This document shows positions 46,989-56,179 of a stretch of DNA of 64,000 nt, piece by piece. Source of the stretch: Lutibacter sp. Hel_I_33_5. GTDB taxonomy: Bacteria; Bacteroidota; Bacteroidia; Flavobacteriales; Flavobacteriaceae. The stretch covers positions 1,093,501 to 1,157,500 of the forward strand of contig NZ_VISM01000001.1 in assembly GCF_007827455.1 (NCBI RefSeq), in the 5' to 3' direction. Made by a program: the position numbers and the translations under genes. Within the stretch, counting starts at the first letter, position 1, and each line of letters starts with the position of its first letter. The notes beneath the pieces were generated by a model that saw nothing but the letters and a program-made list of their open reading frames with translations, searched no databases and was not told where the DNA came from.

Positions 46989-48311
46989 TTATCCATTATA
47001 ACGCATCCATTTCCATAGATCTTTATAGGTTGGTTTTTTACCGTACATTAATATTCCTACTCGGTAAATTTTTGCTGCCATCCAAACCATAAACACAAAT
47101 GTAACCAATAATAATGCCATAGATATTGAAAGTTCTACCCAAGAAACGCCAAATGGAACACGCATTAACATTACAATCGGACTTGTAAACGGAATATAAG
47201 AAAATATGGTTGAAATTGGTCCATGTGGATCATTAATAACCGTTGCAAAACCAACATAAACACCTAAAATTAAAGGCAACATTATTGGCATCATAAATTG
47301 TTGTGTATCTGTTTCATTATCAACCGCTGCTCCTACTGCTGCAAAAAGTGAGCTGTACAACATATAACCGCCTAAAAAGTAAAAAATGAATAATAAAAAC
47401 ATTTTCAATAACGGCAATCTAAACACTTCTTGTAAAATCATTTCTCCTTTTCCTACTGCCGCCTCTTGTATTGCTGCAGCTTGTTCTGGAGAAACTTTTG
47501 CCGATTGCATTTCCATCATATTTACACCAAAAATTGAAGATGCAATTAAACTAAATATGAAGAATAAGATTCCCCAAATAAAGAATTGTAATAAACCCGC
47601 CGAAGCATTTCCAATAATTTTACCTAACATTAATTGAAAGGGTTTTACTGATGAAACTATGACTTCAATAATTCTACTCGTTTTTTCTTCAATTACACTT
47701 CGCATTACTGATGTCCCGTAAATCATAACAAACATCATTAAAAGATATCCAGAAATTGCACCAACACCAATCTTTAATCCGTTAATTAGTTTCGATGATT
47801 TTTCTCCTGAAAAATTAAACATTTTAATATCTGAAGAAATTTTTGATGCTTTTATTTTAGCTAAATCAATACCGAAATTATTTAATTTTTCATTCCGAAG
47901 TGTTTTTTCAATTTTACCTTCTAAGCTCCCTATAACAATCATGCTTGGTGTATCTTTTGAGTAAAACTCAATAGATTTTGCTAAGGTTTCTAAACTATCT
48001 ATTTTAGGTATATATAAGGCTCCGTAATAATTACCTTCCTCAACTTTCTTCTTAGTTTCTTCAATTCCTAACGCTGTATAATCCTGATAATTTATCGTTT
48101 TAGAATCTTTAAAAACATCTTTAGAAAACAATCCAGAATTATCAACATATACTATTTTCTTAACCTTTTCATCATTCTTTTTCATTAAGAAAAAAACCAA
48201 GAAACCCATACCAATCATAATCAACGGACTTAAAAAAGTCATGATGATAAATGATTTATTTCTAACCTTTGCAATAAACTCGCGTTGGATAATTAATTTT
48301 AACTTACTCAT
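46989..48311 (-). CDS. ABC transporter permease (NatB/ABC-2 type)
   Basis: 440 aa. One N-terminal helix (FIIMTFLSPLIMIGMGFLVFFLM), a large extracytoplasmic domain (~45-175), then five to six helices with FVMIYGTSVMRSVIEEKTSRIIEVIVSSVKPFQLMLGKIIG, the coupling segment typical of NatB-like exporters. It pairs with the ATPase that starts 4 bases upstream. Expected export of Na+, a drug or a lipid; substrate unknown. Confidence 0.9.
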   Translation of the reverse strand: MSKLKLIIQREFIAKVRNKSFIIMTFLSPLIMIGMGFLVFFLMKKNDEKVKKIVYVDNSGLFSKDVFKDSKTINYQDYTALGIEETKKKVEEGNYYGALYIPKIDSLETLAKSIEFYSKDTPSMIVIGSLEGKIEKTLRNEKLNNFGIDLAKIKASKISSDIKMFNFSGEKSSKLINGLKIGVGAISGYLLMMFVMIYGTSVMRSVIEEKTSRIIEVIVSSVKPFQLMLGKIIGNASAGLLQFFIWGILFFIFSLIASSIFGVNMMEMQSAKVSPEQAAAIQEAAVGKGEMILQEVFRLPLLKMFLLFIFYFLGGYMLYSSLFAAVGAAVDNETDTQQFMMPIMLPLILGVYVGFATVINDPHGPISTIFSYIPFTSPIVMLMRVPFGVSWVELSISMALLLVTFVFMVWMAAKIYRVGILMYGKKPTYKDLWKWMRYNG

Positions 48312-48314
48312 CTC

Positions 48315-49244
48315 TTAACTGTTTTTATTTACTGCCTGAATAAAAATATCGTTTGCACTTGGCACAATTTCTACAAAATGTTTTACCTCTCCATTATTAT
48401 TTAAAAACGATAACAAATCATTTGAAGAATCACCTTCATTTAATTTCACATTCAACGTAAGACCGTCACTCAGTAATTTAAAATCTGCCTTAGAAGTTGT
48501 AAACTTTTCTTTTAACTTACTTTCAACTTCTTTAGGATTTGTAGTATTTAATCCAACTTGAAAGGTATTCGTTCTAAACGCCCTTTTTATATCATCTAAT
48601 TTACCGTCTAAAATTTTATTAGATTTATTGATAAGTGCAATTTCATCACACATTTCTTCTACAGATTCCATTCTATGGGTAGAAAAAATTATAGTTGCTC
48701 CTTCATCACGCAATTGCAAAATTTCTTTAGCAATTAACTGTGCATTTATGGGATCGAAACCAGAAAAAGGCTCATCAAAAATTAATAATTTAGGTTGATG
48801 CAACACTGTTACAATGAATTGCACTTTCTGCGCCATTCCTTTAGAAAGTTCTTCAATTTTCTTTCCCCACCATGCGGTTATATCAAATTTTTCGAACCAA
48901 TATTTCAATCTCTTTTTAGCTTCCGATTTTGACAATCCTTTTAATTGAGCTAAATATAATGCCTGCTCACCAACTTTCATCGATTTGTACAAACCGCGTT
49001 CTTCGGGTAAATACCCAATAGTTTCTACATGATGTGGAGCTAAAGGCTCACCATCTAAAACTATAGAACCACTATCTGGCAAGGTAATCTGATTTATAAT
49101 TCTAATCAACGATGTTTTTCCAGCTCCATTTGGCCCTAATAATCCAAAAACACTTCCTTTCGGAATATTTATAGACACATTATTTAATGCTGTAAAATCA
49201 CCGTACCGTTTTACTACATTATTAATTTCTAATAAATTACTCAT
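48315..49244 (-). CDS. ABC transporter ATP-binding protein (NatA-like)
   Basis: 309 aa. Walker A GPNGAGKTS near 37-45, signature ELSKGMAQKVQFI (LSxGx), Walker B LLIFDEPFSGFDP and the H-loop STHRME. The C-terminal ~80 residues are a DUF4162-type extension. Drives the permease encoded next. Its ATG is 184 bases from the divergent marR ATG, and the region between holds two palindromic operators, so MarR control of the exporter is possible. Confidence 0.94.
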   Translation of the reverse strand: MSNLLEINNVVKRYGDFTALNNVSINIPKGSVFGLLGPNGAGKTSLIRIINQITLPDSGSIVLDGEPLAPHHVETIGYLPEERGLYKSMKVGEQALYLAQLKGLSKSEAKKRLKYWFEKFDITAWWGKKIEELSKGMAQKVQFIVTVLHQPKLLIFDEPFSGFDPINAQLIAKEILQLRDEGATIIFSTHRMESVEEMCDEIALINKSNKILDGKLDDIKRAFRTNTFQVGLNTTNPKEVESKLKEKFTTSKADFKLLSDGLTLNVKLNEGDSSNDLLSFLNNNGEVKHFVEIVPSANDIFIQAVNKNS

Positions 49245-49287
49245 TAATTTTTTGATTGATTAATTACTGATTAAAAAACCTGCAAAA

Positions 49288-49295
49288 CAAACTTA
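49288..49295 (-). promoter_or_regulatory. -7 box (TAAGTTTG, minus strand) for the ABC exporter
   Basis: Plus strand CAAACTTA. It is a perfect TAnnTTTG match 43 bases upstream of the ATPase ATG (49244). The MarR-type palindromes lie about 65-110 bases further upstream. Confidence 0.45.
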
Positions 49296-49359
49296 CATAT
49301 TTTTCAACTGATTAGTAGTTGATTCTATAGGAATGTTACAGCTTATTTTATCAAAATTT

Positions 49360-49375
49360 ACTATGCATGCATAAT
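49360..49375. promoter_or_regulatory. Upstream MarR operator candidate (imperfect 16-bp palindrome)
   Basis: ACTATGCATGCATAAT has one mismatched pair against its own reverse complement. The same 18-base string ATTTACTATGCATGCATA recurs 30 bases downstream, so the two sites are on the same face of the helix (about three turns). Confidence 0.7.
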
Positions 49376-49389
49376 TTTTTTTACAATTT

Positions 49390-49405
49390 ACTATGCATGC
49401 ATAGT
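49390..49405. promoter_or_regulatory. Downstream MarR operator candidate (perfect 16-bp palindrome)
   Basis: ACTATGCATGCATAGT is self-complementary over all 16 bases. It lies 10-25 bases upstream of the -7 box of marR, i.e. over the -33 region, where a bound dimer would block sigma contact. Confidence 0.75.
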
Positions 49406-49414
49406 ATTTTTTTA

Positions 49415-49422
49415 TATCTTTG
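49415..49422 (+). promoter_or_regulatory. -7 box (TATCTTTG) of marR-fad operon
   Basis: Perfect TAnnTTTG match. Its last base is only 6 bases before the ATG at 49429, so transcription should begin at or within a few bases of the start codon. Confidence 0.6.
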
Positions 49423-49428
49423 ACATTC

Positions 49429-49884
49429 ATGGAGAAAAATAAATCTATAGATCATCAATTAAGAGCTACTTGGCAAGCTGTTGCAAAAATGTATAATGAG
49501 CAGGCAGCTAAACATGACAGTACAATGGCAACTGCTTTTGTTATGTTAAATATTGATTTAGAGAACGGTACTCCTTCAACTGCATTAGGACCATTAATGG
49601 GAATGGAACCTACTAGTCTTTCTAGAATTTTAAAAAACATGGAAGATAAAGGAGCAATTTGTAGAGAGAAAAACCCGAAAGATGGTAGAGGTGTCATTAT
49701 AAAACTTACAGAATACGGTAAAGAAATGCGTGAAGTTTCTAAAGGACACGTTATCCAATTTAATGATAAAATAAGAGAACATGTAAATGAGGAAGAACTC
49801 AATATATTTTTTAAAGTAACCTCAACAATTAATAAATTAATTACAGATAAAGAAATTTACGATAGTGTAAATGAAGCTGTTTAA
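49429..49884 (+). CDS. MarR family transcriptional regulator
   Basis: 151 aa from ATG 49429 (MEKNKSIDHQLRATWQAVAKMYNEQAAKHDSTMATAF); the TTG at 49420 lies in the -7 box and is rejected as start. The winged helix is LGPLMGMEPTSLSRILKNMEDKGAICREKNPKDGRGVIIKLTEYG. It is the first gene of the acyl-CoA operon (14 bases before the bifunctional dehydrogenase), and two palindromes before it are likely autoregulatory sites. By position it probably senses an acyl-CoA or fatty acid, as inference. Confidence 0.92.
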   Translation: MEKNKSIDHQLRATWQAVAKMYNEQAAKHDSTMATAFVMLNIDLENGTPSTALGPLMGMEPTSLSRILKNMEDKGAICREKNPKDGRGVIIKLTEYGKEMREVSKGHVIQFNDKIREHVNEEELNIFFKVTSTINKLITDKEIYDSVNEAV

Positions 49885-49898
49885 TCAAATAGAAACAA

Positions 49899-52304
49899 AT
49901 GACTAGAAGAATTAAAAAAGTTGCAATTATTGGTTCCGGAATTATGGGAAGCGGAATTGCATGTCATTTTGCTAATATTGGCGTAGACGTTTTATTATTG
50001 GACATTGTACCAAGAGAATTAAACGATAAAGAAAAAGCAAAAGGATTAACGCTAGAAGATAAAGTTGTAAGAAATCGTTTAGTAAATGATGCTTTAACCG
50101 CTTCATTAAAATCTAAACCTTCACCAATTTACAATCAAAAATTTGCAAGTAGAATTACAACAGGTAATTTAGATGATGATATTGCAAAAGTTTCTGATGT
50201 AGATTGGATTATGGAAGTTGTTGTTGAACGTCTAGATATAAAGAAAATAGTTTTTGAAAAACTAGAAAAACACAGAACTCCGGGCACAATTATTTCTTCA
50301 AACACTTCTGGTATTCCTATCAAGTTTATGAATGAAGGGAGAAGTGAAGATTTTCAGCAACATTTTGCGGTAACTCACTTTTTTAATCCACCTAGATATT
50401 TAAAATTATTTGAAGTTGTTCCTGGACCAGATTGTAAACAAGAAGTTACTGATTTCTTAATGGAATACGGTTCTAAATTTTTAGGAAAAACTTCAGTTTT
50501 AGCAAAAGATACACCAGCTTTTATTGGTAATAGAATTGGAATTTTCGGGATTCAATCTTTATTTCATCAAGTAAAAGAATTAGGATTAACTATAGAAGAA
50601 GTTGATAAATTAACAGGTCCAGTAATTGGACGTCCAAAATCTGCAACCTTTAGAACGGTTGACGTAGTTGGTTTAGACACTTTAGTACATGTTGCAAATG
50701 GTATTTATGAGAATTGTCCAGATGATGAAGCTCATGAGCTATTTAAACTTCCAGAATTCATCAATACAATGATGGAAAACAAATGGTTAGGAAGTAAAAC
50801 AAAACAAGGTTTTTATAAAAAAACTGTAAATGCAGAAGGTAAAAAAGAAATATTATCATTAGACCTAAATACCTTAGAATATAGATCAAAAAAACGAGCG
50901 AAATTTGCAACTTTAGAATTAACAAAAACAATTGACAAACCTATTGACAGGTTTAAAGTATTGGTTAATGGTAAAGACAAAGCAGGGGAATTTTACAGGA
51001 AAAACTTCTCAGCAATGTTTACGTATGTAGCAAACAGAATTCCAGAAATTTCAGACGAATTATACAAAGTAGATGATGCAATGAAAGCAGGTTTCGGTTG
51101 GGAAAATGGTCCTTTCGAAATTTGGGATGCTGTCGGTATAGAAAAAGGTATTCAATTAATGAAAGCAGAAGGTAAAGAACCTGCTGCTTGGGTAACTGAA
51201 ATGGTTGCAAAAGGAGAAACCTCTTTTTATACCATTAAAGAGGGTGCTACTTATTTTTATGATATTAATGAGAAGAAACAAGTTAAAAAACCTGGTCAAG
51301 ATGCATTTATCATCTTAGACAATATTAGAAAATCTAATGAAGTTTTCAAAAACTCTGGGGTAGTTATTGAAGATTTAGGAGACGGAATATTAAACTGTGA
51401 ATTTCAATCTAAAATGAATACCATTGGTGGTGATGTTTTAGTTGGAGTTAATAAAGCAATTGATATTGCAGAAAAAGATTTCCAAGGATTAATAATTGGT
51501 AACCAAGCAGCAAATTTCTCTGTAGGTGCTAATATTGGAATGATCTTTATGATGGCTGCAGAGCAAGAATATGACGAATTAAATGCAGCTATTAAATATT
51601 TTCAAGATTCTATGATGCGTATGCGTTATTCATCAATCCCAACAATTTCTGCTCCACATGGAATGGCTTTAGGCGGTGGTTGTGAAATCTCTTTACACGC
51701 TGATAAAATCGTTGCAGCTGCAGAAACCTATATGGGGTTAGTAGAGTTTGGTGTTGGTGTAATTCCTGGCGGTGGTGGTTCTAAAGAAATGGCATTAAGA
51801 GCATCCGACTTATTCAATAAAGGCGATGTTCAATTAAACGTTTTACAAGAACATTTCTTAACCATTGGGATGGCAAAAGTATCAACATCGGCTTACGAAG
51901 CATTTGACCTTAATTTAATGCAAAAAGGAAAAGATGTTGTTGTTGTAAATAAAGAACGTCAAATTGCAATTGCTAAAAAACATGCATTGCTAATGGCAGA
52001 ATCTGGATATACTCAGCCTGCAAAACGTAAAGATGTTTTAGTATTAGGAAAACAAGCATTAGGAATGTTCTTAGTTGGAACAGACTCTATGAATGCTAGT
52101 AAATATATTTCAGAACACGATCAGAAAATTGCAAACAAATTAGCCTATGTAATGGCAGGTGGAGATTTATCTGAACCTACCAGAGTATCAGAGCAATATT
52201 TATTAGATATTGAACGTGAAGCATTCTTAAGTTTATGTACAGAACGTAAAACTTTAGAAAGAATTCAGCACATGTTAAAAACTGGAAAACCATTACGCAA
52301 TTAA
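49899..52304 (+). CDS. 3-hydroxyacyl-CoA dehydrogenase/enoyl-CoA hydratase (FadN-like)
   Basis: 801 aa. The dehydrogenase is N-terminal (Rossmann AIIGSGIMGSGIACHFANIG; HFFNPPRYLKLFEVVPGP; FIGNRIG) and the crotonase-type hydratase domain is C-terminal (HGMALGGGCEISLHADK, VEFGVGVIPGGGGSKEM), the reverse order of E. coli FadB but as in Bacillus FadN. It carries out the hydration and NAD+-dependent oxidation steps of beta-oxidation. Downstream thiolase and acyl-CoA dehydrogenase complete the cycle, as in the Bacillus fadN-fadA-fadE operon. Confidence 0.93.
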   Translation: MTRRIKKVAIIGSGIMGSGIACHFANIGVDVLLLDIVPRELNDKEKAKGLTLEDKVVRNRLVNDALTASLKSKPSPIYNQKFASRITTGNLDDDIAKVSDVDWIMEVVVERLDIKKIVFEKLEKHRTPGTIISSNTSGIPIKFMNEGRSEDFQQHFAVTHFFNPPRYLKLFEVVPGPDCKQEVTDFLMEYGSKFLGKTSVLAKDTPAFIGNRIGIFGIQSLFHQVKELGLTIEEVDKLTGPVIGRPKSATFRTVDVVGLDTLVHVANGIYENCPDDEAHELFKLPEFINTMMENKWLGSKTKQGFYKKTVNAEGKKEILSLDLNTLEYRSKKRAKFATLELTKTIDKPIDRFKVLVNGKDKAGEFYRKNFSAMFTYVANRIPEISDELYKVDDAMKAGFGWENGPFEIWDAVGIEKGIQLMKAEGKEPAAWVTEMVAKGETSFYTIKEGATYFYDINEKKQVKKPGQDAFIILDNIRKSNEVFKNSGVVIEDLGDGILNCEFQSKMNTIGGDVLVGVNKAIDIAEKDFQGLIIGNQAANFSVGANIGMIFMMAAEQEYDELNAAIKYFQDSMMRMRYSSIPTISAPHGMALGGGCEISLHADKIVAAAETYMGLVEFGVGVIPGGGGSKEMALRASDLFNKGDVQLNVLQEHFLTIGMAKVSTSAYEAFDLNLMQKGKDVVVVNKERQIAIAKKHALLMAESGYTQPAKRKDVLVLGKQALGMFLVGTDSMNASKYISEHDQKIANKLAYVMAGGDLSEPTRVSEQYLLDIEREAFLSLCTERKTLERIQHMLKTGKPLRN

Positions 52305-52316
52305 AATTGTGAGTGA

Positions 52317-52370
52317 TTAGTTGTAAGTTTTTAGTGATTTGTAAAACACTAAAAAAGTACTAACAACTAA
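52317..52370. repeat. Intergenic inverted repeat in the beta-oxidation operon
   Basis: TTAGTTGT (52317-52324) and TTTTTAGTG (52328-52336) pair with CACTAAAAA (52347-52355) and ACAACTAA (52363-52370). It is followed by CTAAAAACTA-type direct repeats up to 52391. It sits between two co-directional genes and has no final T-run, so it looks like an mRNA processing or dispersed repeat element and not a terminator. Confidence 0.55.
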
Positions 52371-52396
52371 AAACTAAGCACTAAAAACTAGATATT

Positions 52397-53587
52397 ATGA
52401 AAACAGCATATATAGTAAAAGGATACAGAACAGCAGTTGGTAAAGCACCAAAAGGATTGTTCAGATTTAAAAGAGCTGATGAATTGGCAGCAGAAACCAT
52501 CGAGTATATGATGAAGGAATTGCCAGATTTTGACAAAAAACGTATCGACGATGTTATCGTTGGTAATGCAATGCCTGAAGGATCACAAGGTTTAAACATG
52601 GCGCGATTAATTTCTTTAATGGGATTAAAAATTGAAGATGTACCAGGTGTAACTGTAAATCGCTTTTGTTCTTCAGGATTAGAAACTATTGGTATGGCAG
52701 TTGCAAAAATTCAGTCAGGAATGGCAGAATGCATTATTGCTGGAGGAGCAGAAAGTATGAGTTCTGTACCAATGACTGGTTTTAAACCCGAATTAAATTA
52801 TGATGTAGTAAATTCTGGTCATGAAGATTATTATTGGGGTATGGGAAATACTGCAGAAGCAGTTGCAAATGAATTTAATATCTCCAGAGAAGATCAAGAT
52901 GAATTTGCACTAAACTCGCATTTAAAAGCTTTAAAAGCACAATCAGAAGATCGTTTTCAGTCTCAAATTGCTCCAATAGAAGTTGAGCAAACCTATATTG
53001 GTGCGAACGGAAAAAAAGCAACAAAAAAATATACAGTAAATAAAGATGAAGGACCAAGAAAAGGTTCTAACATAGCTGGTTTAGCAAGATTGCGCCCAGT
53101 ATTTGCAGCAAACGGAAGTGTTACCGCTGGTAACTCTTCACAAATGAGTGATGGTGCAGCTTTTGTTATGGTAATGAGTGAAGACATGGTTAAAGAATTA
53201 AACCTCGAGCCAATCGCAAGAATGGCAAGTTATGCTGCTGCTGGTGTTCCACCTAGAATTATGGGAATTGGCCCAGTAGCTGCTATCCCTAAAGCATTAA
53301 AACAAGCTGGTTTACAACAAAACGATATTGGCTTAATAGAATTAAATGAAGCATTTGCTTCACAATCTTTAGCAGTAATTAGAGAATTAGGCTTAAATCC
53401 AGACATTATTAATGTTAATGGAGGAGCAATTGCTTTAGGACATCCATTAGGATGTACAGGAGGAAAATTATCTGTTCAATTATTTGATGAAATGCGTAAA
53501 CGTGACATGAAAAACAAATATGGAATGGTAACTATGTGTGTTGGTACAGGACAAGGTGCAGCAGGTATATTTGAATTTTTAAATTAA
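52397..53587 (+). CDS. Acetyl-CoA acyltransferase (thiolase)
   Basis: 396 aa. Nucleophile C91 in VNRFCSSGLETIGMAVAKIQ, the GHPLGCTGG His loop and the C-terminal CVGTGQGAAG Cys are all present. It cleaves 3-oxoacyl-CoA to acetyl-CoA and a shortened acyl-CoA, the last step of beta-oxidation. Operon partner of the FadN-like protein upstream (92-base gap with an inverted repeat) and the acyl-CoA dehydrogenase 25 bases downstream. Confidence 0.95.
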   Translation: MKTAYIVKGYRTAVGKAPKGLFRFKRADELAAETIEYMMKELPDFDKKRIDDVIVGNAMPEGSQGLNMARLISLMGLKIEDVPGVTVNRFCSSGLETIGMAVAKIQSGMAECIIAGGAESMSSVPMTGFKPELNYDVVNSGHEDYYWGMGNTAEAVANEFNISREDQDEFALNSHLKALKAQSEDRFQSQIAPIEVEQTYIGANGKKATKKYTVNKDEGPRKGSNIAGLARLRPVFAANGSVTAGNSSQMSDGAAFVMVMSEDMVKELNLEPIARMASYAAAGVPPRIMGIGPVAAIPKALKQAGLQQNDIGLIELNEAFASQSLAVIRELGLNPDIINVNGGAIALGHPLGCTGGKLSVQLFDEMRKRDMKNKYGMVTMCVGTGQGAAGIFEFLN

Positions 53588-53612
53588 GAAAAAGGTATAA
53601 AAATATAATACA

Positions 53613-55409
53613 ATGAGCGAATTATTAAGAGGTGGTCAATTTTTAGTGAAAGAAACTAAATGCGAAGATGTTTTTACTCCAGAAGATTTTTCTGAAGAAC
53701 AAAATATGATGAAAGAAGCAGTAATGGAGTTTAACGACCGTGAGATTATTGCACACAGAGAACGTTTTGAAGCTAAAGATTATGCACTTACAGAGGAAGT
53801 AATGAAAAAGGCTGGAGAACTTGGTTTCTTAGGCGTTGCAGTTCCGGAAGCTTATAACGGACTTGGAATGGGATTTGTTTCAACTTTACTTACCTGTGAT
53901 TATATTTCTAGTGGTACAGGTTCTTTTAGTACTGCTTTTGGAGCTCATACTGGTATTGGTACAATGCCAATTACTTTATATGGTAATGAAGAACAAAAAC
54001 AAAAATATGTTCCAAAATTAGCAACTGGTGAATGGATGGGCGCATATTGTTTAACTGAACCTGGTGCAGGATCTGATGCAAATTCTGGTAAAACTACTGC
54101 CGAATTATCTTCAGATGGAAAAACATATAAAATTAACGGACAAAAAATGTGGATTTCAAATGCAGGTTTTTGTAACATAATGATTGTTTTTGCTCGTATT
54201 GAAGATGATAAAAATATTACTGGTTTTATTGTTGAATATGATAAAGCAAACCCTAACGGAGTCACTTTAGGTGAAGAAGAACATAAATTAGGAATTAGAG
54301 CATCTTCTACTAGGCAAGTATTTTTTAATGATACTGTTGTGCCTGTAGAAAACATGTTATCAACTCGTGGAAATGGGTTTAAAATTGCCATGAACGCGTT
54401 AAATGTTGGACGAATAAAATTAGCAGGAGCATGTTTAGATTCTCAAAGAAGAATTCTTACATATGCAGTAAAATACGCAAACGAGCGTAAACAATTTAAA
54501 ACACCAATATCTGATTTTGGAGCTATTAAAGTGAAGTTAGCCGAGATGACAACTAATGCCTATGTTGGTGAATCTGCAACCTATAGGGCTGCAAAAAACA
54601 TTGAAGATAGAATTGCAATTAGAGAAGCAGATGGAAACTCTCATCAAGAAGCAGAATTGAAAGGTGTAGAAGAGTATGCAATCGAATGTTCAATTTTAAA
54701 AGTGGCTGTTTCTGAAGATGTACAAGCTTGTGCTGATGAAGGAATTCAAATTTTTGGAGGAATGGGATTCTCGGAAGAAACTCCTATGGAATCAGCATGG
54801 AGAGATGCAAGAATTGCAAGAATTTATGAAGGAACTAATGAAATTAACAGAATGCTTTCTGTAGGTATGTTGGTAAAGAAAGCCATGAAGGGTCATGTAG
54901 ATTTATTAGGACCTGCTACGGCAGTTGCCAATGAATTATTAGGAATTCCTTCTTTTGATACGCCTGATTATTCAGAATTATTTTCTGAAGAAAAGCAAAT
55001 TATTAATAAATTAAAGAAAACTTTTTTAATGGTTGCTGGCGCTGCCGTTCAAAAATATGGACCAGATTTAGAAGATCATCAACAATTATTAATTGCCGCT
55101 TCAGATATATTAATAGAGATTTATATGGCTGAATCTGCAATTTTACGTACAGAGAAAAATGCAAAACGTTTTGGCGAAGAAGCTCAATCTGTACAAATTG
55201 CAATGTCTAAATTATATCTATATCACGCAGTTGATATTATTGAAGAAAAAGGAAAAGAAAGTATCATTTCTTTTGCTGAAGGTGATGAACAAAGAATGAT
55301 GTTAATGGGCTTAAAGCGTTTTACAAAATATGCTAATTATCCAGATATTGTAGATTTACGTAACGAAATAGCAGAAAAAGTAAAGGCAGAAAATAAGTAC
55401 TGTTTTTAA
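53613..55409 (+). CDS. Acyl-CoA dehydrogenase, long form (FadE-like of Firmicutes/Bacteroidota)
   Basis: 598 aa, about 200 residues longer than short-chain family members. FAD-binding and substrate motifs: YCLTEPGAGSDANSG, MWISNAGFCNIMIVF, GIRASSTRQVFF, and YEGTNEINRML, which holds the typical catalytic-region Glu. The C-terminal ~150 residues add a helical domain as in VLCAD-like enzymes. It makes the first oxidation of acyl-CoA, passing electrons to ETF (not in this window). Ends the operon; a terminator is at 55464. Confidence 0.94.
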   Translation: MSELLRGGQFLVKETKCEDVFTPEDFSEEQNMMKEAVMEFNDREIIAHRERFEAKDYALTEEVMKKAGELGFLGVAVPEAYNGLGMGFVSTLLTCDYISSGTGSFSTAFGAHTGIGTMPITLYGNEEQKQKYVPKLATGEWMGAYCLTEPGAGSDANSGKTTAELSSDGKTYKINGQKMWISNAGFCNIMIVFARIEDDKNITGFIVEYDKANPNGVTLGEEEHKLGIRASSTRQVFFNDTVVPVENMLSTRGNGFKIAMNALNVGRIKLAGACLDSQRRILTYAVKYANERKQFKTPISDFGAIKVKLAEMTTNAYVGESATYRAAKNIEDRIAIREADGNSHQEAELKGVEEYAIECSILKVAVSEDVQACADEGIQIFGGMGFSEETPMESAWRDARIARIYEGTNEINRMLSVGMLVKKAMKGHVDLLGPATAVANELLGIPSFDTPDYSELFSEEKQIINKLKKTFLMVAGAAVQKYGPDLEDHQQLLIAASDILIEIYMAESAILRTEKNAKRFGEEAQSVQIAMSKLYLYHAVDIIEEKGKESIISFAEGDEQRMMLMGLKRFTKYANYPDIVDLRNEIAEKVKAENKYCF

Positions 55410-55463
55410 AAATATTTAAAACTTCTTTAACTTTAGTAGGTTTTAGAATTTAGTTGTTTGTTT

Positions 55464-55492
55464 AACCATCTCTTTCTTAGAGGTGGTTTTTT
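55464..55492 (+). terminator. Intrinsic terminator of the beta-oxidation operon
   Basis: AACCATCTC / GAGGTGGTT stem (one G-U pair), loop TTTCTTA, then six Ts. It is 55 bases after the acyl-CoA dehydrogenase stop. Confidence 0.8.
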
Positions 55493-55582
55493 AGTTTAAT
55501 TAAACTAATATTATTAATAAGAAAAACACACTCCAATTCATTTAATATCAATACTTTTGCACGCAATTTTAAAATCATTTAT

Positions 55583-56029
55583 ATGAAACGTATTAAAGAA
55601 TACAAAAAACTTTTTAATGTAGAAGGAGCTATTAATTTGAAAGAATTAAAGAAGACATATAGAGGATTGGTAAAAGAATGGCATCCAGATAAATTTACAG
55701 AAGAAGATAAAAAAGAAGAGGCAGAAATTGTAAGTACTAAAATTATTGATGGATATCACTTTTTAGTGAGTATTGCTCCAGAAACAAAAGCTGCAAATTT
55801 AGAAGCTTATAAAAAAACAATTACCGAATTTCAAGTAGCAGATTGGCATCATAAAAGTATGTTAATGGAAGTTACATTTACAGATGGAAATACATATGAA
55901 TACTTTGGTGTTAGCAAAATCCTTTTTGGGAAATTTGTAAACGCTCGCTCAATGAATAATTTTGGGAAAAGAAATATTTTTAATTCTTTTATCTACAGAA
56001 AATCAATGAAGGCATCGGTTGTAGCTTAA
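55583..56029 (+). CDS. J-domain/KTSC-domain fusion protein
   Basis: 148 aa. The N-terminal part looks like a J domain: helix II LKELKKTYRGLVKEW followed by HPD (34-36) and helix III (EEAEIVSTKIIDGYHFL). The C-terminal part, LMEVTFTDGNTYEYFGVSKILFGKFVNARSMNNFGKRNIFNSFIYRK, matches KTSC, a small domain often fused to lysyl-tRNA synthetase-like or phage proteins. J domains recruit Hsp70 (DnaK); the KTSC part may be the client- or target-binding part. Cytoplasmic. Flanked by terminators, so monocistronic. Confidence 0.8.
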   Translation: MKRIKEYKKLFNVEGAINLKELKKTYRGLVKEWHPDKFTEEDKKEEAEIVSTKIIDGYHFLVSIAPETKAANLEAYKKTITEFQVADWHHKSMLMEVTFTDGNTYEYFGVSKILFGKFVNARSMNNFGKRNIFNSFIYRKSMKASVVA

Positions 56030-56076
56030 TAAGATATCATTGTTGAAGGCAGTAATCAAAAATTAATTATTTGTTT

Positions 56077-56105
56077 AAAACTACTTCTTATTCTAAGTAG
56101 TTTTT
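56077..56105 (+). terminator. Intrinsic terminator after J-domain/KTSC gene
   Basis: AAAACTACTT and AAGTAGTTTT form a 10-bp stem around CTTATTCT, and five Ts end at 56105. It is 48 bases after the stop. Confidence 0.7.
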
Positions 56106-56179
56106 CTATCTACAAAATACCTAATTATAGGTATATTAAGTTGTCATTAGCTTTGTAATTTTATTTAAAAATATAAGTT

